Positions 1 through 9,689 of a DNA stretch of 64,000 bases are shown piece after piece. The stretch is from assembly GCA_037367405.1 (NCBI GenBank), contig JAZKJV010003268.1, positions 1 through 64,000 of the forward strand. Direction: 5' to 3'. Each line of letters starts with the position of its first letter. Within the stretch, counting starts at the first letter, position 1. The DNA comes from Ottelia alismoides. Lineage: Eukaryota; Streptophyta; Magnoliopsida; Alismatales; Hydrocharitaceae. The position numbers and the translations under genes are program-made. A model generated the notes under the pieces. It ran no database searches, was not told the origin of the DNA, and saw only the letters and a program-made list of their open reading frames with translations.

Positions 1-119
1 TGAAGGTCATTATGGGTGTAAAACGGAGTTGTTATTCAAGGTCTTTGGTATAATTCATGATTATGGAGGGTTTCCGGGGTAATTACAAAGTTACTCAGGG
101 TTATGGATGTAAATATCCC
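1..119. repeat. Right terminus of a MULE-type element (left end outside window)
   Basis: Read on the minus strand from 119, this begins GGGATATTTACATCC and continues with the same order of motifs as the terminal inverted repeats of the element at 8642-27599 (CCCTGAGTA, then TTTGTAATTACC, then GAAACCCTC). It is therefore one end of a related DNA element whose other end is not in the window. No coding sequence is visible. Confidence 0.6.
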
Positions 120-439
120 ATTATAGAAATATTTAAATACACAAATTGGGGATTTTTACATTTCCAAGTATAGGTGGTTACATTTATACCGATGCCATTA
201 TTTTAATAGCAATCATACCTAAAACTTTATGCACCATTAACCGCTTGTCCTCTAGTTACTTTATCATCTAATAATAAATTAGATCGTCATTTATTTACGC
301 TAAAGTAGGATGTGACGAGGGTGCATTTGGAGGAGGGATGACAACACTTCTATATCTTTTTGTAAGGTAATTACTGTGTATGCCCCTGTTTTAAAAAGAG
401 ATTTCAAATAGACTCGGATAACACACGTCTTATGCTAAT
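120..439. other. AT-rich spacer, nothing recognised
   Basis: No open frame with protein-like composition, no RNA gene and no clear repeat seen. Confidence 0.5.
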
Positions 440-808
440 ATATAGGGTAAAATGGGATTGCCTCCTAGAGAGAGATAACTTGGCTCCCCGTTCTATTTTT
501 CTCGTTTTTTTTTGAAAATAAATCCGTAAGTTTTCATCATTATATTCACATATTATGCCATTCAAGTTCCATGAGAAACATAGACTCATACGGCCTCCAT
601 CTAGGCAGTCATTTTTAAAGGTCACGGAATGGTTGAAATCGACACCGTCTGGATTGAGGTCTTAGGAGTCTCTATTTCGCACAAACTTAAATGACAAAAT
701 ATATGGATATAGTTATGAAAATCTCTAGAAGCATCTAAAAAAATAAAAAATGAGAAAAATGAGATCGGGAACCAAGTTAGCTCCATCCATTAGGTAACCG
801 CATGTTAC

Positions 809-810
<2 letters not shown>
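440..810. mobile_element. Near-palindromic MITE, family 1, copy A
   Basis: The two halves are inverted repeats. A GGGTAAAATGGG-type end is followed by CTTGGCTCCCC and a purine-rich block; the centre holds ATACGGCCTCCATCTAGGC and its near complement. Copies at 873, 7755 and 55086 share ends, length (about 350-380 bp) and centre. It encodes no protein, so it would be a non-autonomous foldback or MITE element. The mobilising superfamily is unknown. Confidence 0.75.

Positions 811-872
<62 letters not shown>
811..872. repeat. (AT)n microsatellite
   Basis: An uninterrupted AT dinucleotide run lying exactly between MITE copies A and B. Confidence 0.95.
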
Positions 873-874
<2 letters not shown>

Positions 875-1245
875 TTAAATAGGGCACCCCCTGTGGTGGC
901 TAACTTGGCTCTCCCTATCTCATTTTTCTCATTTTTTTATTTTTTTTGTAAAATACTTCTGTGGAATTTCATCACTATATCCATATATATCATTCAAGTT
1001 TCATGCGAAACAGATACTTCTACGGCATCCATCCAGACGATCATTTTTTAACGGTACAAATTGCTGAAATCGACCTCGTCTGAATGGGGTCGTACGAGTC
1101 TCTGTTTCGCACGAACTTTGAATGATATAATACATGGATATATTGATGAAAATCTACGGAAGCAATTTTCCCAAAACAATAAAAAGTGAGAAAAATGGGA
1201 CGAGGGAGCCAAGTTAGTTCTCCATAGGGCAGCCCCATTTAACCC
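873..1245. mobile_element. Near-palindromic MITE, family 1, copy B
   Basis: It begins GGTTAAATAGGGCACC and ends GCAGCCCCATTTAACCC. The arms carry AACTTGGCTC and its complement GAGCCAAGTT. The centre has GATCATTTTTTAACGGT flanked by inverted TCCTACGG-type blocks. Any open frames inside are by-products of the palindrome. Confidence 0.8.
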
Positions 1246-1257
1246 ATTTGTGGGGGG

Positions 1258-1617
1258 AGAATGTTCTGTGGGAGCATATAACTTACATGATGCCACCTTT
1301 TTTCGTCATTTTTTTATTTTTCCTAAATGAAGCATAGTAGAATTTAGATTACAATTATCACCATGATGTCATCAAAATTCGACTTAATTCGAGACTTCTA
1401 TCCCCTCCATCAAGAATGTAAAATTTTAGCGATCTCAGAATTGCTGAAATTGGCCCTCTTCAAATGGATGTGTTATGAACATATGTTTTACATGAAATTT
1501 GAAATACACATTCCACTAAGTATTCTAATTAAATCTCTCCATTTTCATTTCAAAAAAATAAAAAAATTACGAAAAGAAATGTGAGAACATACTCTTATAT
1601 GTTCTCAGGGAACATAC
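1258..1617. mobile_element. Second MITE family, about 360 bp
   Basis: Terminal inverted repeats: GAATGTTCTGTGGGAGCATA on the left pairs with GTATGTTCCCTGAGAACATA read on the minus strand from about 1616. It directly abuts MITE copy B. Non-coding. Confidence 0.6.
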
Positions 1618-1861
1618 TCATTTAACTCTATGGGTGTGCGTGTGTTTGTGTATTATTGGAGTACATTGTAAATGCATTCTTATTAGATCCTAAAAGTTGT
1701 AGATAATCTTATGGGCTAACATCCATTTACAAATTACGTCGAATCCTACTCAGATCGAGTCTTCGAAGCATATGAAGCATATTTCAACAAGTATAGTTGT
1801 TTGTAATATGGGCTCTCGGCATATGAATGACCTGATATTAAATCTAGAAAAGAAACATTAC

Positions 1862-2395
1862 CTAGGGGTGTAAACGAGCCGAACCTGAGCGAACTAACTC
1901 AGGTTCGATTCGTTTAGCATACTTTAAGGTTTGGTTCGGCTCGATAAGGTTCGTAAAGGTTGATTCGACTCGTTAATGGTTTGTTTAAGAATAAATGTTG
2001 TGCAGGCATTTCTGTTCAAAGGGAAAAAACCACAGTCACAGGCGAGGGTTTTGTGGGGTTTCGGGAATAGGGAATATAGGCTTAGGGAGTGGATGATTGG
2101 ACGGGCTTGAGGAAATAAGTGAATACTCCTTATGTTAATATAGAATGTATTTTTTTCCTTATACATATTCAATATGTATGTATATATACTTTTATTTATG
2201 TATGCGTGTATATAATCGAACTTTTAACGAATCGAACCTGAGTGAACCTATGGTTTTGAGGTTCGGTTTGTTTATTTAATTGAGCCCGAACTCGTGTTCA
2301 GGTTCGGCTCGTTTGTTTTCGAACCGAATCTGAATCGAACTTTTAGCGAGCCTAATCTGAACGAATGTCGAACTAGAGAATTGTCTGACAACCCT
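1862..2395. mobile_element. hAT-like non-autonomous element
   Basis: It opens AGGGGTGTAAACGAGCCGAA and closes, read on the minus strand, AGGGTTGTCAGACAATTC. It is rich in inverted GGTTCGGCTCG and CGAGCCGAAC blocks. Flanks CATTACCT and AATTACTA resemble an 8-bp target duplication with changes, as expected for hAT elements. No transposase is present. Confidence 0.5.
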
Positions 2396-4399
2396 AATTA
2401 CTACTCATACTTTAGTTGTTAAAAATAAGCTATTAAAAAAGGTGGAGAATCTATTATTTTAGATAAGATGCCTCCTCACTAAAATGGATTCTCAAGCAGT
2501 CAAGCTCTGTTTTGAATGGGTTACATCATGTGGTTATGAGATTATCATTCGATTGGACGTCACATTTTAAATATATACATACTCTCCAAGGATATTTATA
2601 GGATAAGAACTAATTTATTTTGATTGGATCCACATGATCAGTTGGTGATTAAAATATCAGCATCATAAAATGGGAGCTTATGCTTCTATCATATATCATT
2701 CTCTCACGTTTTCGAAATCATCATACTTGGTTATACTTTACATTACATATACATCCAACAACAACAAGTAAATTAGAGGCATAAGATTTGACGATCCAAT
2801 CCATATGAGAAGAGCATAACATAATTCTTAACATCATGGGAATCAATAGCAAGAAAACGATTTCCCACAACTAGTCCTTGTGGAGTGCATATGCCCATGT
2901 TAGTGCTCCCCCACCTCAACCACCTTTTCCATATCACTCGAATAAAAAATTAATCTAGAAGATAATGCAAGTTACAAAAGTCCCTAAATTATACACTCAA
3001 TTTCGATGCCATACTTCAACTTTAAAAAATAACAATGCGGTGCATGATCATTAATGTTTGCTACAATTTGATCTCTGACCAAATTGAGTTGATCATGTTA
3101 TCTTATATCGCTAAATTAATTAGCCCAAAAACACATATTGAAACAACTCTTAAAGATCGGTTACTACACTACTACCTTTCCGACACAATACAAATCTCTC
3201 CTTTTTGCTCAGTTAATTTAATGGATAAGGAGTGATTAAATGATGTAAAACAAAGACATAATAGATAGCCTAATCATAATGCGAGGACTTTATTCTGTAA
3301 TAGCTTATTTTGAGATAATGTCTTATAATTCCATGATAAGGAGATGTTATCCTGAAGTATCTAAATAGAACCTTAGTTCAGGTACGACATTGAAGTTAGG
3401 CGTATAATTCGAGAACTTTTATGCAATTTACTTAAAAAAAGTAAGAAGATGGATTAGGAAGAACATGTGACATTATTAGTTTAGGGGAAAGTGAAAGGTT
3501 GGTGTGGGAATGGTTGTGCTATGTGGTCACCATGTGTGTCCCCTTTCTTAGGTTTAAGATATAGACATCATGTTGGGTTTGGGATGATAACCAAACCCTA
3601 AACCCCAAAATTCCCAAGAGAATCAAAACATTCCTTTTAGGCTTAGTGATGTATTATTTTAATGAGTGCATCTCAAGGATATCTTTGTTGGGTTTGTGAT
3701 GGAGCCCCCAATAATTGCAATTAATTAATTGGTAATGTGCTCCATCAGTGGGGCATAATAAAATATGTGAAAAGAATGCTATGTGTTGTGTTGGTACTGT
3801 GTGTTTTAGCTTTAAGAATCCCAAAAGAAGTAGATGATGATGAGAACAGATGGGCTTAAGGTCCCCCACCGCACTCACCCACATATAGACATTTTATATT
3901 GGTGTATCTTTGCAAAATCCTCCTTGCCATGACCACATTTGGCTAGTTTTGCTTCTTCTTTTTGTATTAAACTAGTTACATGCTGGTGATTCTTAGATTA
4001 ACAAGATTTTATTTCAGAATAAGCTATCACATGATAAATGATTATATTGTGATTATATTGTGATTACACAATCAATTTTGTCTCTATCTATAATACTTTA
4101 TTCCTTTCTTGTCTCTCAAATCGATCGAACATGAACGATAGATAGAGATCGATTAACCCTTATCCCCCCTTACTCATCCCTAAATGTATTGGTCTTCCCT
4201 TTCTTAATAATAAATGGCCTTCTCATAGTTGCACATGTGTGTAATGTTTGGCTCGCTGAAAATGGTTGTTTAAAAATATAAAATAAAGAAGAAAGATCAG
4301 GTATCGATTCTCCTTCTTCTTCTATGTCCCTCTTGGGTAAATGTTCCATTTTTATTAGTGCTCGTAGAAACCTAATTTTGATCTTGTTCCCCCTCCCCC
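2396..4399. other. Two-kilobase AT-rich stretch without recognisable genes
   Basis: Short open frames at 3035-3235 (+) and 3654-3884 (-) have no recognisable domain and no protein-like neighbours. No RNA gene or terminal repeat identified. Confidence 0.5.
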
Positions 4400-4640
4400 A
4401 CTGTTTACACCTAAGTAAATGGCGATTTTGCTCTTTGATATCTCCCCCGCCTATTGTCCACTAGGGCTCCCCACAACCCACAGCATCATCCGCAACATGA
4501 ACCACGACAGAGGAGACCACGCGCATCTCCTCCGAGTTCGACGGTCGCATCGCCCAGGCAGGACGGCCCCCCTCCCTCCAGGCCCGCCTCTCTTCCGCCC
4601 CCTCCATATGTGTGAAGAAAAATGTAGATCTATATCATTA
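4400..4640 (+). other. GC-rich island, probable captured exon fragment
   Basis: This stretch is far richer in GC than the AT-rich DNA on both sides and lies just upstream of a Helitron-like 3' terminus. Its composition fits a GC-rich monocot exon picked up by a transposon. The frames are Pro/Arg-rich and I do not recognise the source gene. Confidence 0.4.
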
Positions 4641-4647
4641 TTATGCA

Positions 4648-5207
4648 TGTTATTAAATTTAGTATTAATGCTATGTTTCTCTTTTTAAATTTTATTGTCT
4701 TTACAGTTTATTGATTTTGATCCGCATGACAATCTGCTTTCATTTGTTAAGTATCGTCTCCAAATTGAGATTAATTTATTTCCATGTCCATATGTAAGGA
4801 TACAATATGCAATTTATAATATCTGTAATGTACACGTTTCCGTATTCATATACATTTCTCGCTGGTGTACGGAGAAGAAGGGTGTACTCCCATGCGAAGC
4901 ACGCATAACACTAGTATAATTTGAACTGAATAGTATTAAATTTAGTATCAATACTATGTTTCTCTTTTTAAATTTTATTGTATTTATAGTTTATTGATTT
5001 TGATCCGCATGATAATCTGTTTTCATTTGTTAAGTCTCCAAATTGAGATTAATTTATTTCCATGTCCGTATTTAAGGATACAATTTGAAATTTATAATAT
5101 CCGTAATGTACATGTTTCTGTATTCATATACATTCCTCGCTGAAGTGTACGGAGAAGAAGGGTGTACTCACATGCGAAGCACGCACAACACTAGTATAAT
5201 TTGAACT
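4648..5207 (+). repeat. 280-bp tandem duplication, each unit with a Helitron-like 3' end
   Basis: Two head-to-tail units differ at few positions. Each contains ATGCG, a short AAGCA loop, CGCAT (CGCAC in copy 2), then AACACTAGT. A short hairpin followed a few bases later by CTAG and T is the known Helitron 3' signature (CTRR, insertion between A and T). CTAG lies at 4911-4914 and 5191-5194. The repeat extends about 16 bp past CTAG, so a later tandem duplication is more likely than two insertions. No Rep/helicase gene is present. Confidence 0.5.
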
Positions 5208-6057
5208 GAATCGTAATGCATCTTAAGGATTAGTTTACCAACTATCTTTAAAGAAAATAACTGTAAGATATAAATAGCATAGTAAAAAAATATCTTTAAG
5301 ATATAAATAGCATCGAAACACTTAGCGTTGCAATTGCATCAAGTTTAACCTTGATTTAAGAAGTTGAAAGAAGCCACATTGCATGTTTAACAAAATATTT
5401 TGAGGTCTGTCAGACAGATCCAAGACCACCCCAACCGCTCCCACAAGGGAGTGAGATTAGGACACGATCCTCTACAGCCGAAGGATTGGGCCTTTGGCAC
5501 AATCAAAGCCGTTAATCACGGTCAGGTCAAAGATCCACATTTCATCAACCAGACTAATGGTCCTGACTCCTTTGTATTAAAGGATTCAGTAGTACGAGCC
5601 TATAGAACAGATCTGTTCAAGTAAGATCTAAATTGCAACTTCATGTTCTTGGTAGCTAGCGGTATGGCACTAAAACTCAGCACCTGCTTATTATTCCAGA
5701 CCCATATTACATCATATGTCCAATTCCAACTGAGATTGCATGTTATTGAGCGGCAGTTCATGGGACAGATGGAGAGGTTTTGGATTTTAACCGACTTAGA
5801 CAGACAAATCTAGTGACCTGTCCGGATTTTTAATCTTTATGTTGCCAATAATTTTTGTACCATAATTTACTGATAGAGATAATGAACACCTTCCAGCGTG
5901 ATGCTTAATTGGGTTTATTTATATATGGCCGCCGGTCTTTATTTACCTAATCTTTCCTTGATCAGCAGTTATTAGCGTAAATATGGGAGTGCACGAGAAA
6001 CTTCAATTTATCTACTTTTTTCTGCTATTTTTCTTATCCCCCTATGTTTTTTAAAGG
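5208..6057. other. Unassigned sequence
   Basis: The block 5400-5640 is more balanced in composition and has an open frame of 74 codons, but I see no recognisable domain. The rest is AT-rich. No RNA gene seen. Confidence 0.4.
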
Positions 6058-6870
6058 GTGTTCATCACTTGTGTACTTATAAGATATTGCAATATCAGTT
6101 ATATCACTCCGTTTTCTTTTGAAATATCAGTTGTGCCCCTTACTTCTTGTAATTGTATCACATGTACCATTCCATTACTTTAGTTGTCAATGAGTTGAAC
6201 TTCACCATGATTTTTTCGAACCGTGGTGTGGTTAAGAGAGGCATAATTGTCCAAAGACCCTGCTCCCTCCCATCATCCTCCTCTGTCCATGCCATCTGAC
6301 CTCCTCCATCGTCGTCCCCCATTCATCTTTGTCTTCTTCGGGTAACAGATCAAGGAGAAATGGGCTTCCAACGATGGTTGGTTTTGTTGCTGATGGTGTG
6401 GTGTCGAGTTTCGCGGACAAGAGGTGGACCTGGTGGGATAAGACAGCTCGCGGCGGAGGGCTCTATATGAGCGACAATACTAGGGTGGTCTTTTGCGAGG
6501 GCGAGTGGGCATTCTGTTCCAGCACAGTGTAGTCGAGCTAATGGGCTCTGAGGGCTTCATATTCGTTCACGCTCAGCTGAAGGAGGTGGAAGTCGACGTT
6601 CCATCGCTAAGTCCTACAAAAGGGTAATGAATCTCGAGCTCGAAGGCTCGGATGGAGGAGCTTGCGAGGAGAGTACGATGGAGGAGGTTGGTGGGGGAGG
6701 AGGAGGAGGTTGGGGCGGAGTAGGGGGATAATGGAGGAGGTTGGGCAGAGGAGGAGGAGGAGACTGGGGTGGAGGAGGGAGCAATGGAGGACGCTGGGCA
6801 GAGGAGGAGGAGGAGGCTGATGTGGCGTAGGAGGAGGAGGGGGTGGGAGGGGAAGGAGTGTGAGGACTTT
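6058..6870. mobile_element. Decayed relative of the PDC-carrying Pack-MULE, with GC-rich cargo
   Basis: From 6058, GGGTGTTCATCACTTGTG, then ATATTGCAATATCAGTTAT, then ATATCAGTTGTGCCCC repeat the subterminal order of the Pack-MULE at 42568. ACCATGATTTTTTCGAACC at about 6204 also has a counterpart at 43770-43800. Inside lies a GC-rich region (6235-6870) ending in degenerate GGAGGAGGA purine repeats, probably captured DNA. No opposite terminal repeat found, so the right boundary is uncertain. Confidence 0.5.
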
Positions 6871-7754
6871 CTAGCCCTTTTTTAATCTAATTCCCCTTGT
6901 TAAAAATACAAGGATCGTAATATTCTTTATGAGATTATTTTTTAAACTTGAAATTAACGATAAATGTCATATCTATTATTATAACATTATATTATAATAA
7001 TGCAAATTTTCATATATTTTTGAAAATTGTAACTAATTGTTGCTGATTTTTCATTCAAAAGTGAGCGACAAATAATTAAAATGTTAAAAAATGAGAGATG
7101 AACTTTGTTATATAGGCCATGCCTAATGATATAGTAATAAATATTACGTTCACTGTCAATATTAACGATAAAAAATAATTTCGTACCGAATAATATCATC
7201 ATTATATATTTAAAATGGACGAAGGATTTGAAGAAAAAAACTTTATGGAGTTATTCGGTCGCAATGCTCCCTTCCCATGATACGTACTTTAAGAGAAAAA
7301 TGTATCGTATAATATAGACCGTGAAAAATATATACGCTATAAATAAAAAATATAATTATCTATTATTTTAATATTATAACTTCCTTTATGTCATTATATT
7401 CGTTATTATATAGTATAGACTGTGCATGCTTACTATTCTTATGAGAAAAGGCACTAATATTCTACCATAAGTCCAAGAACATGTGACACAATTTCTGATC
7501 AAATAAAATAATTATTAAATTGCTTAAAATCGTGCAAGATGAGTTTGGTAACATTATATTGATTTCTTGTCATAGTGTAATTATTAGTCAAATTTCAATT
7601 TTTTATTCGTATATATTGACAAAGTACACAATTTTAGCCAAACGAAGTTTGTTTATATCATATAAATATAAGGTCAAACTTTTTGAAAATCGGAACAAAA
7701 AAAAGACAGTTAGAGTATATAGTTTGTAAACACTTTCTGTAGATGAAAATTTTA
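6871..7754. other. AT-rich spacer
   Basis: Strongly AT-rich; only short frames with Ile/Asn/Lys-rich composition. Nothing recognised. Confidence 0.5.
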
Positions 7755-8134
7755 TAGGGTAAGATGGGGTTGCTCTTGGGGAGCTAACTTATATTTCCGC
7801 TCTATTTTCTCCATACTTTTATTTTTTTAAAAAAAATACTTCGTGGATTTTCGTTATTATATCCATCTATTATGTCATTCAAATCTCGTGCAAACAGAGA
7901 CTCCTATGGTCTCTATCCAGAGGGGATCGATTTCAACAATTCTGCGACCGTTAAAAAATGATCGTCTAGATAGAGGCCGTAGGAGTCTCTGTTTCTCAGT
8001 AAACTTGAATAACAAAATATAATGATATTGAGATGAATTTATATAGATTTATATTTCAAAAAAATAAAAAAAATATGGAGAAAATAAGGAGGAGGAGCCA
8101 AGTTAGCTCCATGAGGGGCATCCCCATTTTTCCC
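7755..8134. mobile_element. Near-palindromic MITE, family 1, copy C
   Basis: It starts AGGGTAAGATGGGGTTGCTC and ends GGGGCATCCCCATTTTTCCC. The central AAAAAATGATCGTCTAGA is flanked by inverted GACTCCTATGG and CCGTAGGAGTC blocks, as in the other copies. Confidence 0.75.
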
Positions 8135-8641
8135 AATTCAATATGATAATATAAGTTATAAATACTTGCCCTTATTAAGTATAATTTCCATCTCCGTCCC
8201 TGCTTGAAAGCACAGGGGACTCACATATGATTGAGGGGCCCATGCCTCCTCTGCGATTGAGATTTTTTAATGTCATCCCATTCACATACCTCCAACTTGT
8301 TCTCTCCGTTCAAGTTGTGCCCTCCCTTCCCCAATATATCTCTCATCAAATTTCATTTAATTTTACAGATATACGTATTTTCCTCACTTGGTATGAACTA
8401 ACGTTTTCCTTTTTTTCCCTCCCTCTGATCAATCTTATGTGTTCTTTCTTTGTTTACGTATCAAAGGTGGAATTTGTGTATGATGACATACTATTATACA
8501 ACAATAATACAATAAAATGGAACGAATTAATTTCATTTATTGTCAAATTATCTTTTAATTCTTGAAATCACAATGGAAAGGCATATTCATTGCCAAATAT
8601 ATATAACAATTATTAACCATTGATTTTTCCATTTACATTTA
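8135..8641. other. AT-rich spacer before the MULE end
   Basis: It contains an open frame (8227-8565, +, 112 codons) that is hydrophobic and lacks any recognisable domain; I do not call it a gene. Confidence 0.4.
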
Positions 8642-8859
8642 GAGATATTTACACCCACAACTCTGAATAGTTTCGTAACTACCTCAGGAACCCTCGATAA
8701 TTCATAATTACATGATGGACTTCAAATACACACTCCGTCTTACACTCATAACCCTCTGTTAAGTTGATCCAATAACTTAACCACTCATGTGAGTTAATCT
8801 AACCATACCACATCAATGGTTGTCAGTAATGATTTTTTTTATTTTTTAATCAAGACCCC

Positions 8860-9580
8860 TACTCTTCTTTTTCCTCCTCCTCCCCTCCTCTCGCAACAGC
8901 AACATCGACTCGTCATGTTCTCCATAATTGCCCCTCCTCCACCTCGCCCTCCTCCGATGCCCCCTTCTCCAGCCTCACCCTCACATGATGACCCTTCTCC
9001 AGACTGCCCCCTCCTCCGACGCCCTTTTCTACAGTCCCCTAGGGGCTTCACCACCCCTTCCAAGCACCTCCTCCAGCCCTCGACGCGGCTCCACCGCCCC
9101 CTTCGTTGCTCCCTCTAGACCCCCTCTGCAGCCCCCTCCATTGCTCTCTCGATGTGACTCCGTCGCCCGTCCATCCCTCAATGTTGCCCCCTTCAGACCA
9201 TGTGCCCCCTCCAGCCCTCGACATGGCTCTGCCGCTCCCTCCACCACCTCCTCCATTGCTCCCTCGATGCGACTCCGCTGCCCACTCCAACCCCCGACGC
9301 CGCCCTTCCAACCCTCGATGTGGCTCTACCACCCCCTCCGTTGCTCCCTCGATGCGACTCCACCATCCCCTCATGCCCACACGCCCCCTCCAGTCCTCGA
9401 CAGCTCTACCACCCCCTTCGACACCCCTTCGCTGCTCCCTCGACGTGGCTCCACCGCCCCCTCTATCCCATGCGCCCCTCTAGCCCTCGATGCGGCAATG
9501 CCACCCCCTGTATTGATGCCTCGATGCAGCTCTGCCGCCCCTTCTCGTTATTCCCTTCACACAATGTGGCTAGATGTGTG
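8860..9580 (+). repeat. Pro/Ser-rich degenerate minisatellite, cargo of the MULE
   Basis: A C-rich sequence is built from variants of CCCTCGATGCGACTCC and CACCCCCTCC. Several frames on both strands stay open (217 codons at 8928-9581 +) because the repeat lacks stop codons in most frames, so an open frame is not evidence of a gene. The encoded composition is Pro, Ser, Leu, Arg. It may derive from a low-complexity part of a captured exon. Confidence 0.6.
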
Positions 9581-9689
9581 AGCTTAACGAGGAGGTCATG
9601 TGTGATGAAGTTATAGAGAATGGCATTAATTGAAAATAAAGTGAAATTAAAGGGTGTAATTGATATTTGACAGAATACGTCATGGTTAT

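Noticed and set aside
1862..2395. GGTTCGATTC-like sequence considered as a tRNA arm
   Set aside because: No cloverleaf can be formed around it; it belongs to a repeated GGTTCGGCTCG element.
8227..8565. A 112-codon hydrophobic frame
   Set aside because: AT-rich composition, no signal or domain that I trust, no gene context.
8928..9581. A 217-codon open frame, Pro/Ser-rich
   Set aside because: It lies in a C-rich degenerate repeat with open frames on both strands; no domain and no splice or promoter context.
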